Of a stretch of DNA of 64,000 nucleotides, positions 18,729-28,671 are shown one piece after another. Position numbers and translations under genes: made by a program. The number at the start of each line of letters is the position of its first letter. Position 1 is the stretch's first letter. This stretch comes from an uncultured Clostridia bacterium. GTDB taxonomy: Bacteria; Bacillota; Clostridia; Oscillospirales; Ruminococcaceae. The notes below the pieces were generated by a model that ran no database searches, was not told the DNA's origin, and saw nothing but the letters and a program-made list of their open reading frames with translations. The DNA lies in NCBI GenBank assembly GCA_947510165.1, contig CANNSB010000003.1:89762-153761 (forward strand), read 5' to 3'.

Positions 18729-19631
18729 GTGGGTTTATTTTCAAAGATAAAAGAAGGTCTTAAAAAAACAAAAGATAGCATGATGAAAAAGGTAGAGAGT
18801 GTTATAAATTCTTTTGTTAAAATAGATGAAAATTTATTTGAAGAATTAGAAGAAACGTTAATAATGAGTGATATAGGATATAAAACATCTGTTTTTATCT
18901 GTTCTGAGTTAAGAAAAAAGGTTAAAGAAACAGGGACAAAAGATGCTAATAATGTAAAAAAATTATTAAAAGATATAATTTCAAATATTTTAAATAGTTA
19001 TAATGAAGAAATAATAGATGAAAAAAAGATTATAGTTTTAATAGGAGTTAATGGAGTTGGTAAAACTACCACTATAGGAAAACTTTCAAATATATATAAA
19101 ACAGATGGGAAGAAAGTATTAATAGCAGCGGCAGATACGTTTAGAGCAGCCGCTATAGAGCAGCTGGATGTATGGGCAAAAAGATCTGATGTTGATATTA
19201 TAAAGAATAAAAATGGTTCTGATCCTGCTTCTGTGATATATGATAGTATTATTTCTGGAAGATCAAAAAATTATGATATAATATTATGTGATACAGCGGG
19301 AAGATTACATAATAAAAATAATTTAATGAAAGAATTAGAGAAGATAAATAGAATTATAGAGAGAGAAAAAGGAGAGTATAAAAAAGAAATATTATTAGTT
19401 TTGGATGCAACTACAGGACAGAATGCCATAAATCAAGCGATAGAATTCAAGGAAGTTGCAGATATAACGGGAATAGTTTTGACAAAATTAGATGGAACAT
19501 CAAAAGGAGGAATAGTTATACCAATTAGATATGATATTGGAATACCTATTAAATATGTTGGTGTAGGAGAACAGCTAGATGATTTGCAAATTTTTGATCC
19601 AGATGAATTTACAGATGGTCTATTTGATTAG
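18729..19631 (+). CDS. ftsY: Signal recognition particle receptor FtsY
   Basis: This 300-residue SRP GTPase has a short basic N-terminus that contacts the membrane and an N domain. In its G domain, GVNGVGKTT lies near 105, DTAGRL near 190 and TKLDGTSKGG near 255. It receives ribosome-SRP complexes for membrane protein insertion. It lacks the long acidic A domain of enterobacterial FtsY, which is normal in Firmicutes. The GTG start follows TTGGAGG closely, and it is co-transcribed with smc. Confidence 0.97.
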   Translation: MGLFSKIKEGLKKTKDSMMKKVESVINSFVKIDENLFEELEETLIMSDIGYKTSVFICSELRKKVKETGTKDANNVKKLLKDIISNILNSYNEEIIDEKKIIVLIGVNGVGKTTTIGKLSNIYKTDGKKVLIAAADTFRAAAIEQLDVWAKRSDVDIIKNKNGSDPASVIYDSIISGRSKNYDIILCDTAGRLHNKNNLMKELEKINRIIEREKGEYKKEILLVLDATTGQNAINQAIEFKEVADITGIVLTKLDGTSKGGIVIPIRYDIGIPIKYVGVGEQLDDLQIFDPDEFTDGLFD

Positions 19632-19658
19632 CTTTATATATATAGGAGAATTTTAAAT

Positions 19659-20258
19659 ATGGATATTGTTGTAGCGACCAATAATCATCATAAATTAAGA
19701 GAATTTAATAGATTATTAGAATTAGATGATATAAATTTATTATCGCTAAAAGATGAAAATTATAATGATTATATAGATGAATCGGGAATAACATTTAAAG
19801 AAAATTCTAAAATAAAAGTTAAACAGGTATATTTAAAGTTAAAAAAACCAACCATTGCTGATGATAGCGGTTTAGAAATAGACTTTTTAAATAGTGAACC
19901 AGGAGTATATTCTGCTAGATATGGTGGGGAAGATTTGACAGATAAGGAAAGGTGTTTTATAATCCTTGATAGAATGAAAGGTGTTGTTAAAAAAGACAGG
20001 TCGGCAAGATTTAGATGTTGTATAAGCTATATAGATGAAAAAGGTGTTATCTATCAAGTAGAAGAAACGTGTGAGGGATATATATCTGAAAATTATATAG
20101 GTGAAAATGGATTTGGATATGATCCTATTTTTTTAGTGGATGATGTTTGTTTTGGATTAATTAGAGGATCTCAAAAAGATATAATAAGCCATAGGGGAAA
20201 AGCAATTAGAAAGATTAAAAAATATATTTTAGAAAAGGTTGTTGAAAAAAATGAATAG
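19659..20258 (+). CDS. rdgB: XTP/dITP pyrophosphatase
   Basis: This 199-residue Ham1-family enzyme hydrolyses non-canonical purine triphosphates (dITP, XTP) to monophosphates, keeping them out of DNA. The N-terminus DIVVATNNHHKLREF, ADDSGLEIDFLNSEPGVYSA and GENGFGYDPIF are diagnostic. It is followed by yhbY with an eight-base overlap. Confidence 0.95.
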   Translation: MDIVVATNNHHKLREFNRLLELDDINLLSLKDENYNDYIDESGITFKENSKIKVKQVYLKLKKPTIADDSGLEIDFLNSEPGVYSARYGGEDLTDKERCFIILDRMKGVVKKDRSARFRCCISYIDEKGVIYQVEETCEGYISENYIGENGFGYDPIFLVDDVCFGLIRGSQKDIISHRGKAIRKIKKYILEKVVEKNE

Positions 20259-20541
20259 TAAACTTAGAAGCCAATTAAAAGGTATAGGAAGTAAAACACA
20301 GGCGGTTATGCAATTGGGAAAAAACGGGATAGGAGAAGATTTTTTGGCTCAGGTTGAACAGCTGTTGGAAGCTAGAGAAATATTAAAAATTAGCGTTTTA
20401 GATAATAATATGGATGATATAAAAGAATTATCTAGAGAGATATCGTTAAAAACAGAAAGTGAAGTAGTTCAAGTTATAGGTAGAAAGATTGTTTTATTTA
20501 AAAGAAATATAAAGGAACCTGTTTTAAATTTAAAAATTTAG
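20251..20541 (+). CDS. yhbY: YhbY-family CRM-domain RNA-binding protein
   Basis: This 96-residue protein is read from the ATG at 20251, inside the end of rdgB. It is a single CRM domain (LRSQLKGIGSKTQAVMQLGK, ending QVIGRKIVLFKRN) that binds pre-50S ribosomal particles. An in-frame TTG at 20239 gives four more residues but no better binding site. Its place between rdgB and nadD matches other clostridia. Confidence 0.9.
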   Translation: MNSKLRSQLKGIGSKTQAVMQLGKNGIGEDFLAQVEQLLEAREILKISVLDNNMDDIKELSREISLKTESEVVQVIGRKIVLFKRNIKEPVLNLKI

Positions 20542-20559
20542 GATATAAAAGGGATGCTT

Positions 20560-21171
20560 ATGATAAAAAAAATAGGCGTTTATGGAGGAACATTTGATCC
20601 GGTTCATGAGGGACATAGATCATTCATATCTCAGGTAATAGATATATCTAAATTAGATAATATTATTGTTATCCCATCTAATAATCCTCCTCATAAAAAA
20701 TTTATAGGGATAAATTCTTTTTATCATAGATATAAGATGTGTCAACTTGGTTTTAAAGATATCAGAGATGTTATTATTAGTGATATAGAAAAACATATTA
20801 TAGGTTTAAATTATTCTATAAACACATTAAATATAATAAAAAAACAAAACATAGATTCTTCTATATTCTTAATTATAGGATCCGATATGTTTTTAGGATT
20901 TGAAAGCTGGTATATGTATAAAAATATATTAAAAAAATATAATTTAATTGTTTGTTGTAGAAAAGAAGAAGATATAGATAAGGTATATAAACATAAAAAA
21001 AATTTTGGTTCTTTATATAATATAAATATAATTAATATTAATATAGTTGATATTTCTTCGACCGAGATTAGAGAAAATTTTTTTACTAATTTTAACTATA
21101 CAAAAAAATATTTGCATAAAGATGTATTAAATTATATAATTAGAAATGAGTTATATGGAAAAAGATTTTGA
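20560..21171 (+). CDS. nadD: Nicotinate-nucleotide adenylyltransferase
   Basis: This encodes 203 residues from the ATG at 20560; AAAGGG at 20548-20553 is too close to the in-frame ATG at 20554. The nucleotidyltransferase motif GGTFDPVHEGH is at residues 9-19 and an ISSTEIRE motif lies near the end. The enzyme adenylates nicotinate mononucleotide to deamido-NAD. It overlaps yqeK by 26 bases. Confidence 0.95.
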   Translation: MIKKIGVYGGTFDPVHEGHRSFISQVIDISKLDNIIVIPSNNPPHKKFIGINSFYHRYKMCQLGFKDIRDVIISDIEKHIIGLNYSINTLNIIKKQNIDSSIFLIIGSDMFLGFESWYMYKNILKKYNLIVCCRKEEDIDKVYKHKKNFGSLYNINIININIVDISSTEIRENFFTNFNYTKKYLHKDVLNYIIRNELYGKRF

Positions 21172-21718
21172 TTTAGATTATATGAAATATATTTTAAAAA
21201 AATTAGTTAATCATAATAGATATATACATAGTATTAATGTCAGTTCTATGTCAGAAGAGCTTGGATTTATAAATAAATTTAATATTACACATTGTAAAAT
21301 AGCGGGACTATTACATGATATTATGAAGGATATGTCTATTGAGTTTCTTTTAAATATAATAAAAAAAGAAGATAATAGTAGTTTTAATTTATATAAAAAA
21401 GAAATAGGAATTTTACATGGTTTTGCAGGAGCCATTTATGTTAAAAACACTTTTAATATAAATAATAATGATATTTATAATGCTATAAAATATCATACTG
21501 TAGGTAGGCTAAATATGAGTGATATAGAGAAGGTTATATTTGTTTCTGATTCTGTATCATATGATAGGGATTATAAAGACGTTGAAAGGTTACGAAAAAT
21601 GGCTTTTGAAGATATAAATAGTGCGGTTAAAGAGGTTTGTATTAGTAAAATTCTTTTACTAATACAAAGAAATAAAAAAATAAATTTTAATACCATGGAA
21701 TTATATAATTCTTTTTGA
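21146..21718 (+). CDS. yqeK: YqeK-type HD-domain nucleoside tetraphosphate hydrolase
   Basis: This 190-residue HD-domain protein has metal ligands in RYIHSINVSSM, AGLLHDIMKD, LHGFAGA and KYHTVGR. YqeK proteins cleave diadenosine tetraphosphate symmetrically. The start overlaps nadD; an in-frame ATG at 21155 is an alternative. The nadD-yqeK-LCP-rsfS order is typical for Firmicutes. Confidence 0.9.
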   Translation: MSYMEKDFDLDYMKYILKKLVNHNRYIHSINVSSMSEELGFINKFNITHCKIAGLLHDIMKDMSIEFLLNIIKKEDNSSFNLYKKEIGILHGFAGAIYVKNTFNINNNDIYNAIKYHTVGRLNMSDIEKVIFVSDSVSYDRDYKDVERLRKMAFEDINSAVKEVCISKILLLIQRNKKINFNTMELYNSF

Positions 21719-21753
21719 TACAAATACATCATTGGTGAAAGGGTTTATTGTTT

Positions 21754-22779
21754 ATGAAGAAAACAAAACAATCTTATTCTAAAAAAGAAAAAATAGTTTT
21801 AACTATTTCAATTATATTAATTGTTATATCTGTTATAGTTATATCTACTGTTTTAATTAGAAGTTGGAAACCTTTAGATAATAAAAGCTCTGATGAATCT
21901 TTAGACAGTAACATAGCCACGCCAAAAAATCTTAAAAGTAATAGTATAAACATATTATTTCTAGGAATAGATGAGACAAGTGATAGAACGGCAAAACTTA
22001 CAGATGTTATTATGGTTTTAAATTTTGATTTAAGAAATGATTCTATAAATATACTACAAATACCTAGGGATACATATGTAGGAACAAGTGAGGTTTATAC
22101 AGGTAAGATAAATGGTGTATATTCTGCTGGAAAAAATCAGAAAGGAATTCAGGGAATTTCTAATGTAATAAATAAAACTTTTGGGCTACCATTAGATTAT
22201 TATGTATCTATAAATATGGATGGATTTGTCAAAATAGTTGATACATTAGGTGGAGTTGAGATGGATGTCCCAGAGGCGTTTAACTTAGAAGGAATTAAAA
22301 TATCTAAGGGAGTACAGTTGTTAGATGGAATAAAGGCAGAAAAATTTGTTAGAGTTCGATCCATATATAATGAAGGAGATATTGGTCGCGTTAAAGCGCA
22401 GAGAATTTTTATGGCAGCTTTTGCAGACAAGTTATTAAATATGGGAACTAGTAATATTATAAAACTGATACCCGATATTGTAGAATACACTTCTTCAAAT
22501 ATGAATATAGGTAATATAAGCGATTTAGCAAAAGATTTATCTAAGGTTAGTATTGATAAAATAAATATACATATTTTACCAGGTGTTTCTATGATGAATG
22601 GGGATCAATCGGTTTATTCTTTATATAAACAGCAAACAATAGATCTTTTAAATAACTATTTTAGACCACATACAGGATTAGTATTTGAAGATAAGTTAAA
22701 TATTTTTCAATTACAAAAGGATTCCAATAGTAATGTTAAACCGAGTGAAGGAAATTTTGGAGAAATAATTGGAAATTAA
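21754..22779 (+). CDS. LytR-CpsA-Psr family cell-wall glycopolymer transferase
   Basis: This encodes 341 residues from the ATG at 21754, with GAAAGGG at proper distance. One N-terminal TM (about 15-36) anchors an extracellular LCP domain containing NILFLGIDETSDRTAKLTD, IPRDTYV and DTLGGVEMDVP. These enzymes attach polyprenyl-linked polymers such as teichoic acids to peptidoglycan outside the membrane. It sits between yqeK and rsfS, as in many clostridia. Confidence 0.93.
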   Translation: MKKTKQSYSKKEKIVLTISIILIVISVIVISTVLIRSWKPLDNKSSDESLDSNIATPKNLKSNSINILFLGIDETSDRTAKLTDVIMVLNFDLRNDSINILQIPRDTYVGTSEVYTGKINGVYSAGKNQKGIQGISNVINKTFGLPLDYYVSINMDGFVKIVDTLGGVEMDVPEAFNLEGIKISKGVQLLDGIKAEKFVRVRSIYNEGDIGRVKAQRIFMAAFADKLLNMGTSNIIKLIPDIVEYTSSNMNIGNISDLAKDLSKVSIDKINIHILPGVSMMNGDQSVYSLYKQQTIDLLNNYFRPHTGLVFEDKLNIFQLQKDSNSNVKPSEGNFGEIIGN

Positions 22780-22796
22780 TATGATAGGAGAAAATT

Positions 22797-23132
22797 ATGT
22801 ATAATACATTACATAGAATATATACTACACTTGATTTTAAAAAAGCGGAAGATATAGATATAATAGATATAACAGATTTGTCTGTTATATCTGATTTTTT
22901 TATAATTGCAACGGGGGATAACTTTGTACACACATCTTCTCTTTCTAATATACTATATAAAGATTTGATAGAGATAGATTTAAAACCAAAATCAATAGAG
23001 CGAGATAAAAATAATAGCTGGATAGTTATGGATTATGGAAATTTTATTATTCATCTATTTGAAAAAAACACAAGAGAATATTATAATATAGATAAATTAT
23101 GGATGGATGGAAAAGTTGTAGATATAAAATAA
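22797..23132 (+). CDS. rsfS: Ribosome silencing factor RsfS
   Basis: This 111-residue protein has the DUF143 pattern: [20 protein letters not shown] near residue 31 and [23 protein letters not shown] near 73 (shown in part by WIVMDYGN and HLFEK). RsfS binds L14 on the 50S subunit and blocks subunit joining in starvation. It is 17 bases after the LCP gene and 26 before leuS. Confidence 0.94.
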   Translation: MYNTLHRIYTTLDFKKAEDIDIIDITDLSVISDFFIIATGDNFVHTSSLSNILYKDLIEIDLKPKSIERDKNNSWIVMDYGNFIIHLFEKNTREYYNIDKLWMDGKVVDIK

Positions 23133-23158
23133 ATTTGAATATAATAGGAGTGTTAAGG

Positions 23159-25567
23159 ATGTCTTATAATCATGAAAAAATAGATAAAAAATGGCAAAAT
23201 TTATGGGATGAAAAAAAGAGTTTTAAAGTTGTCATAGATAAAACAAAACCAAAATTTTATGCTTTAGTAGAATTTCCATATCCTTCTGGTCAAGGACTAC
23301 ACGTAGGTCATCCTAGATCATACACTGCACTAGATATTATATCTAGAAAAAGAAGATTAGAAGGGTTTAATGTTTTATATCCTATGGGTTGGGATGCTTT
23401 TGGACTTCCTACAGAAAATTTTGCTATAAAAAATAATATACATCCAAGTATTGTTACAAAAACGAATATATCTAATTTTAAAAAACAACTTAAATCATTG
23501 GGTATTTCATTTGATTGGGATAGAGAGATAGATACAACTGATCCAAAATATTATAGATGGACTCAGTGGATATTTATACAATTATTTAAGCATAATCTAG
23601 CATATAAAAAAGAGATGAATGTAAATTGGTGTCCATCATGTAAAGTTGTTTTGGCAAATGAAGAAGTTATATCTGGAAATTGTGAGAGGTGCTCTGAGGG
23701 TGTTGTTAGAAAAACAAAGTCACAGTGGATGTTGAAGATAACAGATTATGCAGATAGATTAATAGATGATATAGACAGTGTTGATTATATAGATAGGATT
23801 AAAACATCCCAAAAGAATTGGATAGGTCGATCTTCTGGAGCAGAGATAAACTTTATGACTAATGTAAATTTTAATTTACAAATATATACAACCAAACCAG
23901 AAACAATATTTGGAGTTACATATATTGTTATTGCGCCAGAGCATGATTTTATTATGAAATATAAAGATAATATAAAAAATATTGATAAGGTTATAGAATA
24001 TATAGAAAAATCTAAATCCAAATCTGATTTTGATCGGGTAGAAATAATAAAAGAGAAAACAGGTATTATATTAGAAGGTTTATATGCATATCACCCATTA
24101 AGTAATAAGAAATTACCTATATATATATCTGATTATGTTTTAATAACATTTGGTAGTGGTGCAGTTATGGCGGTTCCTGCACATGATCAACGTGATTTTG
24201 AATTTGCAAAAAAATTTAATTTAGATATGATACAGGTTATAGATAGCCCAGTAAATGACAAGAATTCTACTATATTATCTAATGATAATAGTGATTGTCT
24301 AATAAATTCAGAATTTTTAAATGGTTTAAATATATTAGATAGTAGATCAAACATTTTATCGTTTATAGAGGATAAAAAAATAGGTAGAGCAAAGATAAAT
24401 TATAGGCTTAGAGATTGGATATTTTCTAGGCAAAGATATTGGGGAGAACCTATACCGATTATTTTTTGTGAAAAATGTGGATATCAGGCTATAGATGAAA
24501 AAGATTTACCATTAAAATTACCTAATATTGATAATTTCACGCCAACTGATAGCGGTGAAAGTCCTCTATCTAATATAGAAGAGTTTGTTAATACAAGCTG
24601 TCCTAAATGTTCTGGTTTTGCTAAAAGAGAGACAGATACAATGCCACAATGGGCGGGATCATCTTGGTATTTTTTAAGATATTGTGATGTTGATAACCAA
24701 GATGAAATAGCTTCTAAAGAAGCTATAGATTATTTTATGCCAGTAGATTGGTATAACGGTGGTATGGAGCATACAACTTTACATGTTTTATATTCTAGAT
24801 TTTGGCATAAATTTTTATATGATATAGGGGTAGTTAGAACAAAAGAGCCATATTTAAAAAGGACAAGTCATGGAATGATACTTGGAGAAAATGGCGAAAA
24901 AATGAGTAAATCTAGAGGAAATGTTGTAAATCCTGATATTATTATTTCTAAATATGGTTCTGATACTATGAGGTTATATGAAATGTTTATAGGAGATTTT
25001 GAAAAATCTGCTCCTTGGAGTAGTGATAGTATAAAGGGTTGTAGAAGGTTTTTAGAAAGGATTTGGAATTTTCAAGATATTTTAATAGAGGGTGAATCTT
25101 ATAGGGAAAATTTAGAAATTGTTTTTAATAAGATTATAAAAAAAGTTACAGAAGATATAGAAAATTTAAAATTCAATACTGCAATAGCTGGAATGATGAC
25201 ACTTATTAATAATATATATGAAACCAAATCTATTAATAGGTATGAATATAAAAATTTATTAATCTTGTTAAATCCTTTTGCACCTCATATAACAGAAGAA
25301 TTAAATAGTATTTGTTTTGCTAGTGATTTGTATATTTATCAATCGAAATGGCCTACATTTGATATTAATAAGTGTGTAGATTCTATTGTAGAAATAGTAT
25401 TGCAAATTAATGGAAAAATTAAAAATAAAATTAATATCAATATAGATGATAAAGAAGAAAATATTATTAAAATAGCTAAAGAAAAGCTTAGTGAACATTT
25501 AAATAATGGGACTATATTAAAAGAAATATATATAAAAAATAGATTAGTTAATATAGTTATAAGATAA
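23159..25567 (+). CDS. leuS: Leucyl-tRNA synthetase
   Basis: This encodes 802 residues from the ATG at 23159 with AGGAG at 23146-23150; an upstream in-frame ATG overlapping rsfS is not used. The class I HIGH motif is HVGH at residues 48-51 and KMSKS is near 581-585. The CP1 editing domain ([16 protein letters not shown] near 243) and Cys-rich zinc segment are present. It charges tRNA-Leu. Its last eight codons and its stop lie inside a 41-bp perfect inverted-repeat arm shared with the convergent htrA. No T-box leader is seen because it is internal to an operon. Confidence 0.97.
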   Translation: MSYNHEKIDKKWQNLWDEKKSFKVVIDKTKPKFYALVEFPYPSGQGLHVGHPRSYTALDIISRKRRLEGFNVLYPMGWDAFGLPTENFAIKNNIHPSIVTKTNISNFKKQLKSLGISFDWDREIDTTDPKYYRWTQWIFIQLFKHNLAYKKEMNVNWCPSCKVVLANEEVISGNCERCSEGVVRKTKSQWMLKITDYADRLIDDIDSVDYIDRIKTSQKNWIGRSSGAEINFMTNVNFNLQIYTTKPETIFGVTYIVIAPEHDFIMKYKDNIKNIDKVIEYIEKSKSKSDFDRVEIIKEKTGIILEGLYAYHPLSNKKLPIYISDYVLITFGSGAVMAVPAHDQRDFEFAKKFNLDMIQVIDSPVNDKNSTILSNDNSDCLINSEFLNGLNILDSRSNILSFIEDKKIGRAKINYRLRDWIFSRQRYWGEPIPIIFCEKCGYQAIDEKDLPLKLPNIDNFTPTDSGESPLSNIEEFVNTSCPKCSGFAKRETDTMPQWAGSSWYFLRYCDVDNQDEIASKEAIDYFMPVDWYNGGMEHTTLHVLYSRFWHKFLYDIGVVRTKEPYLKRTSHGMILGENGEKMSKSRGNVVNPDIIISKYGSDTMRLYEMFIGDFEKSAPWSSDSIKGCRRFLERIWNFQDILIEGESYRENLEIVFNKIIKKVTEDIENLKFNTAIAGMMTLINNIYETKSINRYEYKNLLILLNPFAPHITEELNSICFASDLYIYQSKWPTFDINKCVDSIVEIVLQINGKIKNKININIDDKEENIIKIAKEKLSEHLNNGTILKEIYIKNRLVNIVIR

Positions 25568-25631
25568 TAATAAAAGAGATTAGTTATTAAAACTAATCTC
25601 TTTTATTATTATCTTATAACTATATTAACTA
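25545..25631. terminator. Shared terminator with 41-bp perfect stem across both stop codons
   Basis: The arms 25545-25585 and 25591-25631 match perfectly as reverse complements, with a five-base loop. The left arm holds the end and stop codon of leuS. The right arm holds the stop codon and last bases of htrA on the other strand. It works as a bidirectional terminator, but it is far longer than termination requires. Confidence 0.9.
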
Positions 25632-27187
25632 CCCTGTAATATATCACCCTTATCTTCTTCTAATGTTATATTTACTGTTATAGTATTATTTTGTCCAATG
25701 GATGAGATTCTAAATAAAACAAGAGAAACTGTATCGTCTGGTTTTTTTTCCTTTAATATGTTTACTAGATCATTAGTAGATTCTATTTTAGTTCCATCAG
25801 CTTCTGTAATTATATCGCCTACTTTAACACCTTTTAAAAATATATCAGAGTTTTTATCAATATTCATAATTCTTAATCCGCTAGGTATATTGTTTAATCT
25901 AGCAAGAACTTTATCAATAACAGAATATGATATACCTAATACAACACGGTCTTTAACATAGCCATAGTTTATAAGGCTGTCTATTATTGGTTTAGCTTCA
26001 CCTATAGGTATAGAAAATCCTATTCCTTCAAAATCTACAGCTGAAATTTTTGAAGAATTGATTCCTATAACTTGACCGTTCATATTTACAAGTGCGCCAC
26101 CTGAATTACCTGGATTTATAGCTGCATCTGTTTGTAAAAAAGTTGTGGAATATCCTTCTTGTATATCACGTCCAACAGCAGATATAATTCCTTTTGTAAC
26201 ACTTCCTGCAAGTTGTATACCACTAGGATTTCCGATTGCTATAACAGGGACACCAACTTTTAGAGATTGGCTATCGCCAAATTCAGCGGGAGTTAGATTG
26301 TTTGCGTTAATTTTTATAACAGCTAAATCTGTTTTTGAATCTGTCCCTATAACTGTTGCTTCATATTCTTCTTGATTGTTAAGTACAACCTTTATACCAT
26401 CAGCAATAGAACCGTTTTCATTCATAATAACATGAGCATTAGTTATTATATATCCATCTTTAGACATAATAACGCCAGAACCTTGACCAGTGGGCTTAAA
26501 CGAAAGAGTTTGGTTGTATACAACTACCCCAACTACAGAAGGGGTTACACGTTCTGCAATGTCCGATATTGATAAATTTTCGTCAGATGTATTCGTCTTA
26601 TCAATATTATCTGGAGATGAATTTATATTTAAATGAGATGATTGATTTTTATTCTCTTGTGATTTTAATAGTTGGTTAGAATTATTTAATGTAGTTATAA
26701 TTGAGATAGAAATAATTGAAATACCTATAATAGATATTATTAAGATTAAGAGAATAAATTTGTATCTATTCTTTTTTTGAATAACATTTGAATTATTATA
26801 TTCTATATTTGAAGTATTAAATGATTTGTTGGTATCATCATCTTTACTATATTGAAAAACATATTCATTATTATGGATATTCTGTTTAGATGAGGTGAAT
26901 TTATCTATATCATCTTGTTGATTTAAAATAAAGTTTTTATTATCTTGTTGTATAATATCATCATCAATTTTTATAGAATTGTTATTTTCTATAATATCAT
27001 CATCAACTTTTATAGTATTATCTTCTATAATATCATCATCAATTTTTATAGAATTGTTATTTTCTATAATTCCATTATCCTTGTTATTATCTATTTTAAT
27101 ACTATTATCAGCATTTGTTTCATCAAGATTATTAATATTTATTTTAGTATATTCTTTATTTTCATCATTTTCTAAAAATTTGTTCAT
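25625..27187 (-). CDS. htrA: HtrA/DegP-like membrane serine protease with PDZ domain
   Basis: This 520-residue protein has a disordered acidic N-terminus (1-140) with short tandem repeats at 40-77, then one TM (143-166). An extracellular trypsin-like domain follows, with His252 (ITNAHV), Asp287 (KTDLAV) and Ser362 (GNSGGAL), and a C-terminal PDZ domain (about 420-505). HtrA proteases degrade misfolded exported proteins. It is the last gene of the operon response regulator-kinase-htrA, the arrangement seen for WalRK-HtrA and CssRS-type loci. AAGGAA precedes its ATG. Confidence 0.94.
   Translation of the reverse strand: MNKFLENDENKEYTKININNLDETNADNSIKIDNNKDNGIIENNNSIKIDDDIIEDNTIKVDDDIIENNNSIKIDDDIIQQDNKNFILNQQDDIDKFTSSKQNIHNNEYVFQYSKDDDTNKSFNTSNIEYNNSNVIQKKNRYKFILLILIISIIGISIISISIITTLNNSNQLLKSQENKNQSSHLNINSSPDNIDKTNTSDENLSISDIAERVTPSVVGVVVYNQTLSFKPTGQGSGVIMSKDGYIITNAHVIMNENGSIADGIKVVLNNQEEYEATVIGTDSKTDLAVIKINANNLTPAEFGDSQSLKVGVPVIAIGNPSGIQLAGSVTKGIISAVGRDIQEGYSTTFLQTDAAINPGNSGGALVNMNGQVIGINSSKISAVDFEGIGFSIPIGEAKPIIDSLINYGYVKDRVVLGISYSVIDKVLARLNNIPSGLRIMNIDKNSDIFLKGVKVGDIITEADGTKIESTNDLVNILKEKKPDDTVSLVLFRISSIGQNNTITVNITLEEDKGDILQGS
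26957..27070 (-). repeat. Tandem repeats encoding the HtrA cytoplasmic tail
   Basis: Three units of 12-13 codons are nearly identical: IIENNNSIKIDDD, IIEDNTIKVDDD, then the first again, with a partial fourth (IIQQD). The matching bases repeat with the same period, suggesting slippage. Confidence 0.8.
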
Positions 27188-27213
27188 ATTGTTAATTCCT
27201 TTTATTATATATT

Positions 27214-28671
27214 TTATTTTTTATTTTTTAAAGAGAATAAAAAATTTGTATATTGATTTTCAACACTTTTGACCATTATTTCCCCATCGTGTTTTTTTAT
27301 AATAGTTTTTACAATATTTAAACCAAGTCCAACTCCATCTTTATCAATTCCTCTAGATTTATCAGTTTTATAAAATCTATCAAATATATTTGGAATTTGT
27401 TCTTTAGAAAGACCTTTTCCAGAATTTTTAATATTTATAATCGTATATTGATTTTCTTCGTTAAAATTTAATTCTATATATCCATTTTGATTGGAAAATT
27501 TTATAGCATTTTCTATTAGGTTATATATAGCTTGGTATATTAAATCTTTGTCAGCATATATAAAATATTTGTTTATAGATAGCCCTTTTATATCCAGATT
27601 TTTTTGTTTAATTTGTTCTTCAAAAGTAAATATAATTCTTGAAGAAAGCTCCATTATATCTAAGTATTCAATATTTAGTGAGAGTTCTCCCGATTCTATT
27701 CTAGAAAGATTTAACATAGATTTAACAAGTCTAGATAGCCGTTTAACTTCTTGTGAAACAATATTTAAATAATAGTGTTGTTTTTCTCGGGGAATAGTAT
27801 TATCTAATATCCCATCTATAAAACCAATAATAGATGTCATAGGTGTACGTAATTCATGAGAAACATTTGCTATAAAGCTTTGTCTCATTTTTTCTATATC
27901 TAACAATGATTTTGACATGTTATTAATTGACATAGATAATTCTTGAATTTCTCTATATTCATATATCTCTAATTTAGAAGTAAATTCTCCATTAGAAATA
28001 CTTCTAGTAATTTGAGAAATTTTTCTTAAAGGATCAATCATTTTTTTAGAAATCATATACACTATAATATATGATATGAATATGATAATTATAGCGGATA
28101 TAATAAAAATAGTAAAAATAGTATTAATATAATTATAATAATCTGTAGAAGGTTTAGATATAAATATATATCCAACATCATTTCCGTTAGAACTTATTTG
28201 TTTTTTTCCTACAGTATAAGTAGAACATTTATATACATTATTTAAATTTCCAAATTCACTAAAAATATTATTGTTGTCCATATAGTTATAGATTTCATCA
28301 GATATACTATATATTTTATGAGGACATGGTTGTTCTTTATGAGTACAAAAAATAGTTCTTTTTTTGTTATTAACAAAAAAAATTTCATAATTATTATAAT
28401 GGGATATATAATTATACATACTAGAAAGTATTAAAGAATTTAAATTATCGTTATTATTTATAAAAATGATATCATCTGACATAGTTTTAATAAAATCAGA
28501 TATATTTTTTAAATTTAATTCTAATAAATCTTTTTCTTGTTTTTTAAAATAGTTTCCAGCAAAAATAGTAAAAATAATAGATATAATAGTTATTGATATC
28601 GTTGTAATGGATGCACATAATAGGAAATATTTGTAAAAAAAACTTTTTGAAATTTTATTCGGAGACTTCAA
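27214..28671 (-). CDS. Membrane sensor histidine kinase
   Basis: This 485-residue kinase has TM1 (about 16-37), an extracellular sensor region (38-181), TM2 (182-207), HAMP (208-260) and HisKA with His272 in FIANVSHELRTP. The ATPase domain has an N box NLIENAIKFSN, G1 NSGKGLS and G2 GVGLGLNI. It phosphorylates the response regulator encoded just upstream, with which it overlaps by 17 bases. Domain order resembles PhoR/ResE-type kinases; there is no PAS domain as in WalK. Co-transcription with htrA suggests it senses envelope stress, which is inferred. Confidence 0.92.
   Translation of the reverse strand: MKSPNKISKSFFYKYFLLCASITTISITIISIIFTIFAGNYFKKQEKDLLELNLKNISDFIKTMSDDIIFINNNDNLNSLILSSMYNYISHYNNYEIFFVNNKKRTIFCTHKEQPCPHKIYSISDEIYNYMDNNNIFSEFGNLNNVYKCSTYTVGKKQISSNGNDVGYIFISKPSTDYYNYINTIFTIFIISAIIIIFISYIIVYMISKKMIDPLRKISQITRSISNGEFTSKLEIYEYREIQELSMSINNMSKSLLDIEKMRQSFIANVSHELRTPMTSIIGFIDGILDNTIPREKQHYYLNIVSQEVKRLSRLVKSMLNLSRIESGELSLNIEYLDIMELSSRIIFTFEEQIKQKNLDIKGLSINKYFIYADKDLIYQAIYNLIENAIKFSNQNGYIELNFNEENQYTIINIKNSGKGLSKEQIPNIFDRFYKTDKSRGIDKDGVGLGLNIVKTIIKKHDGEIMVKSVENQYTNFLFSLKNKK

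Noticed and set aside
18164-18781. 205-codon minus-strand frame over the end of smc
   Set aside because: It mirrors the conserved SMC ABC domain and crosses into ftsY; codon content is that of a shadow.
26945-27272. Plus-strand hydrophobic frames opposite the htrA N-terminus
   Set aside because: They are produced by the acidic/Asn-rich repeats on the other strand and lack start signals.
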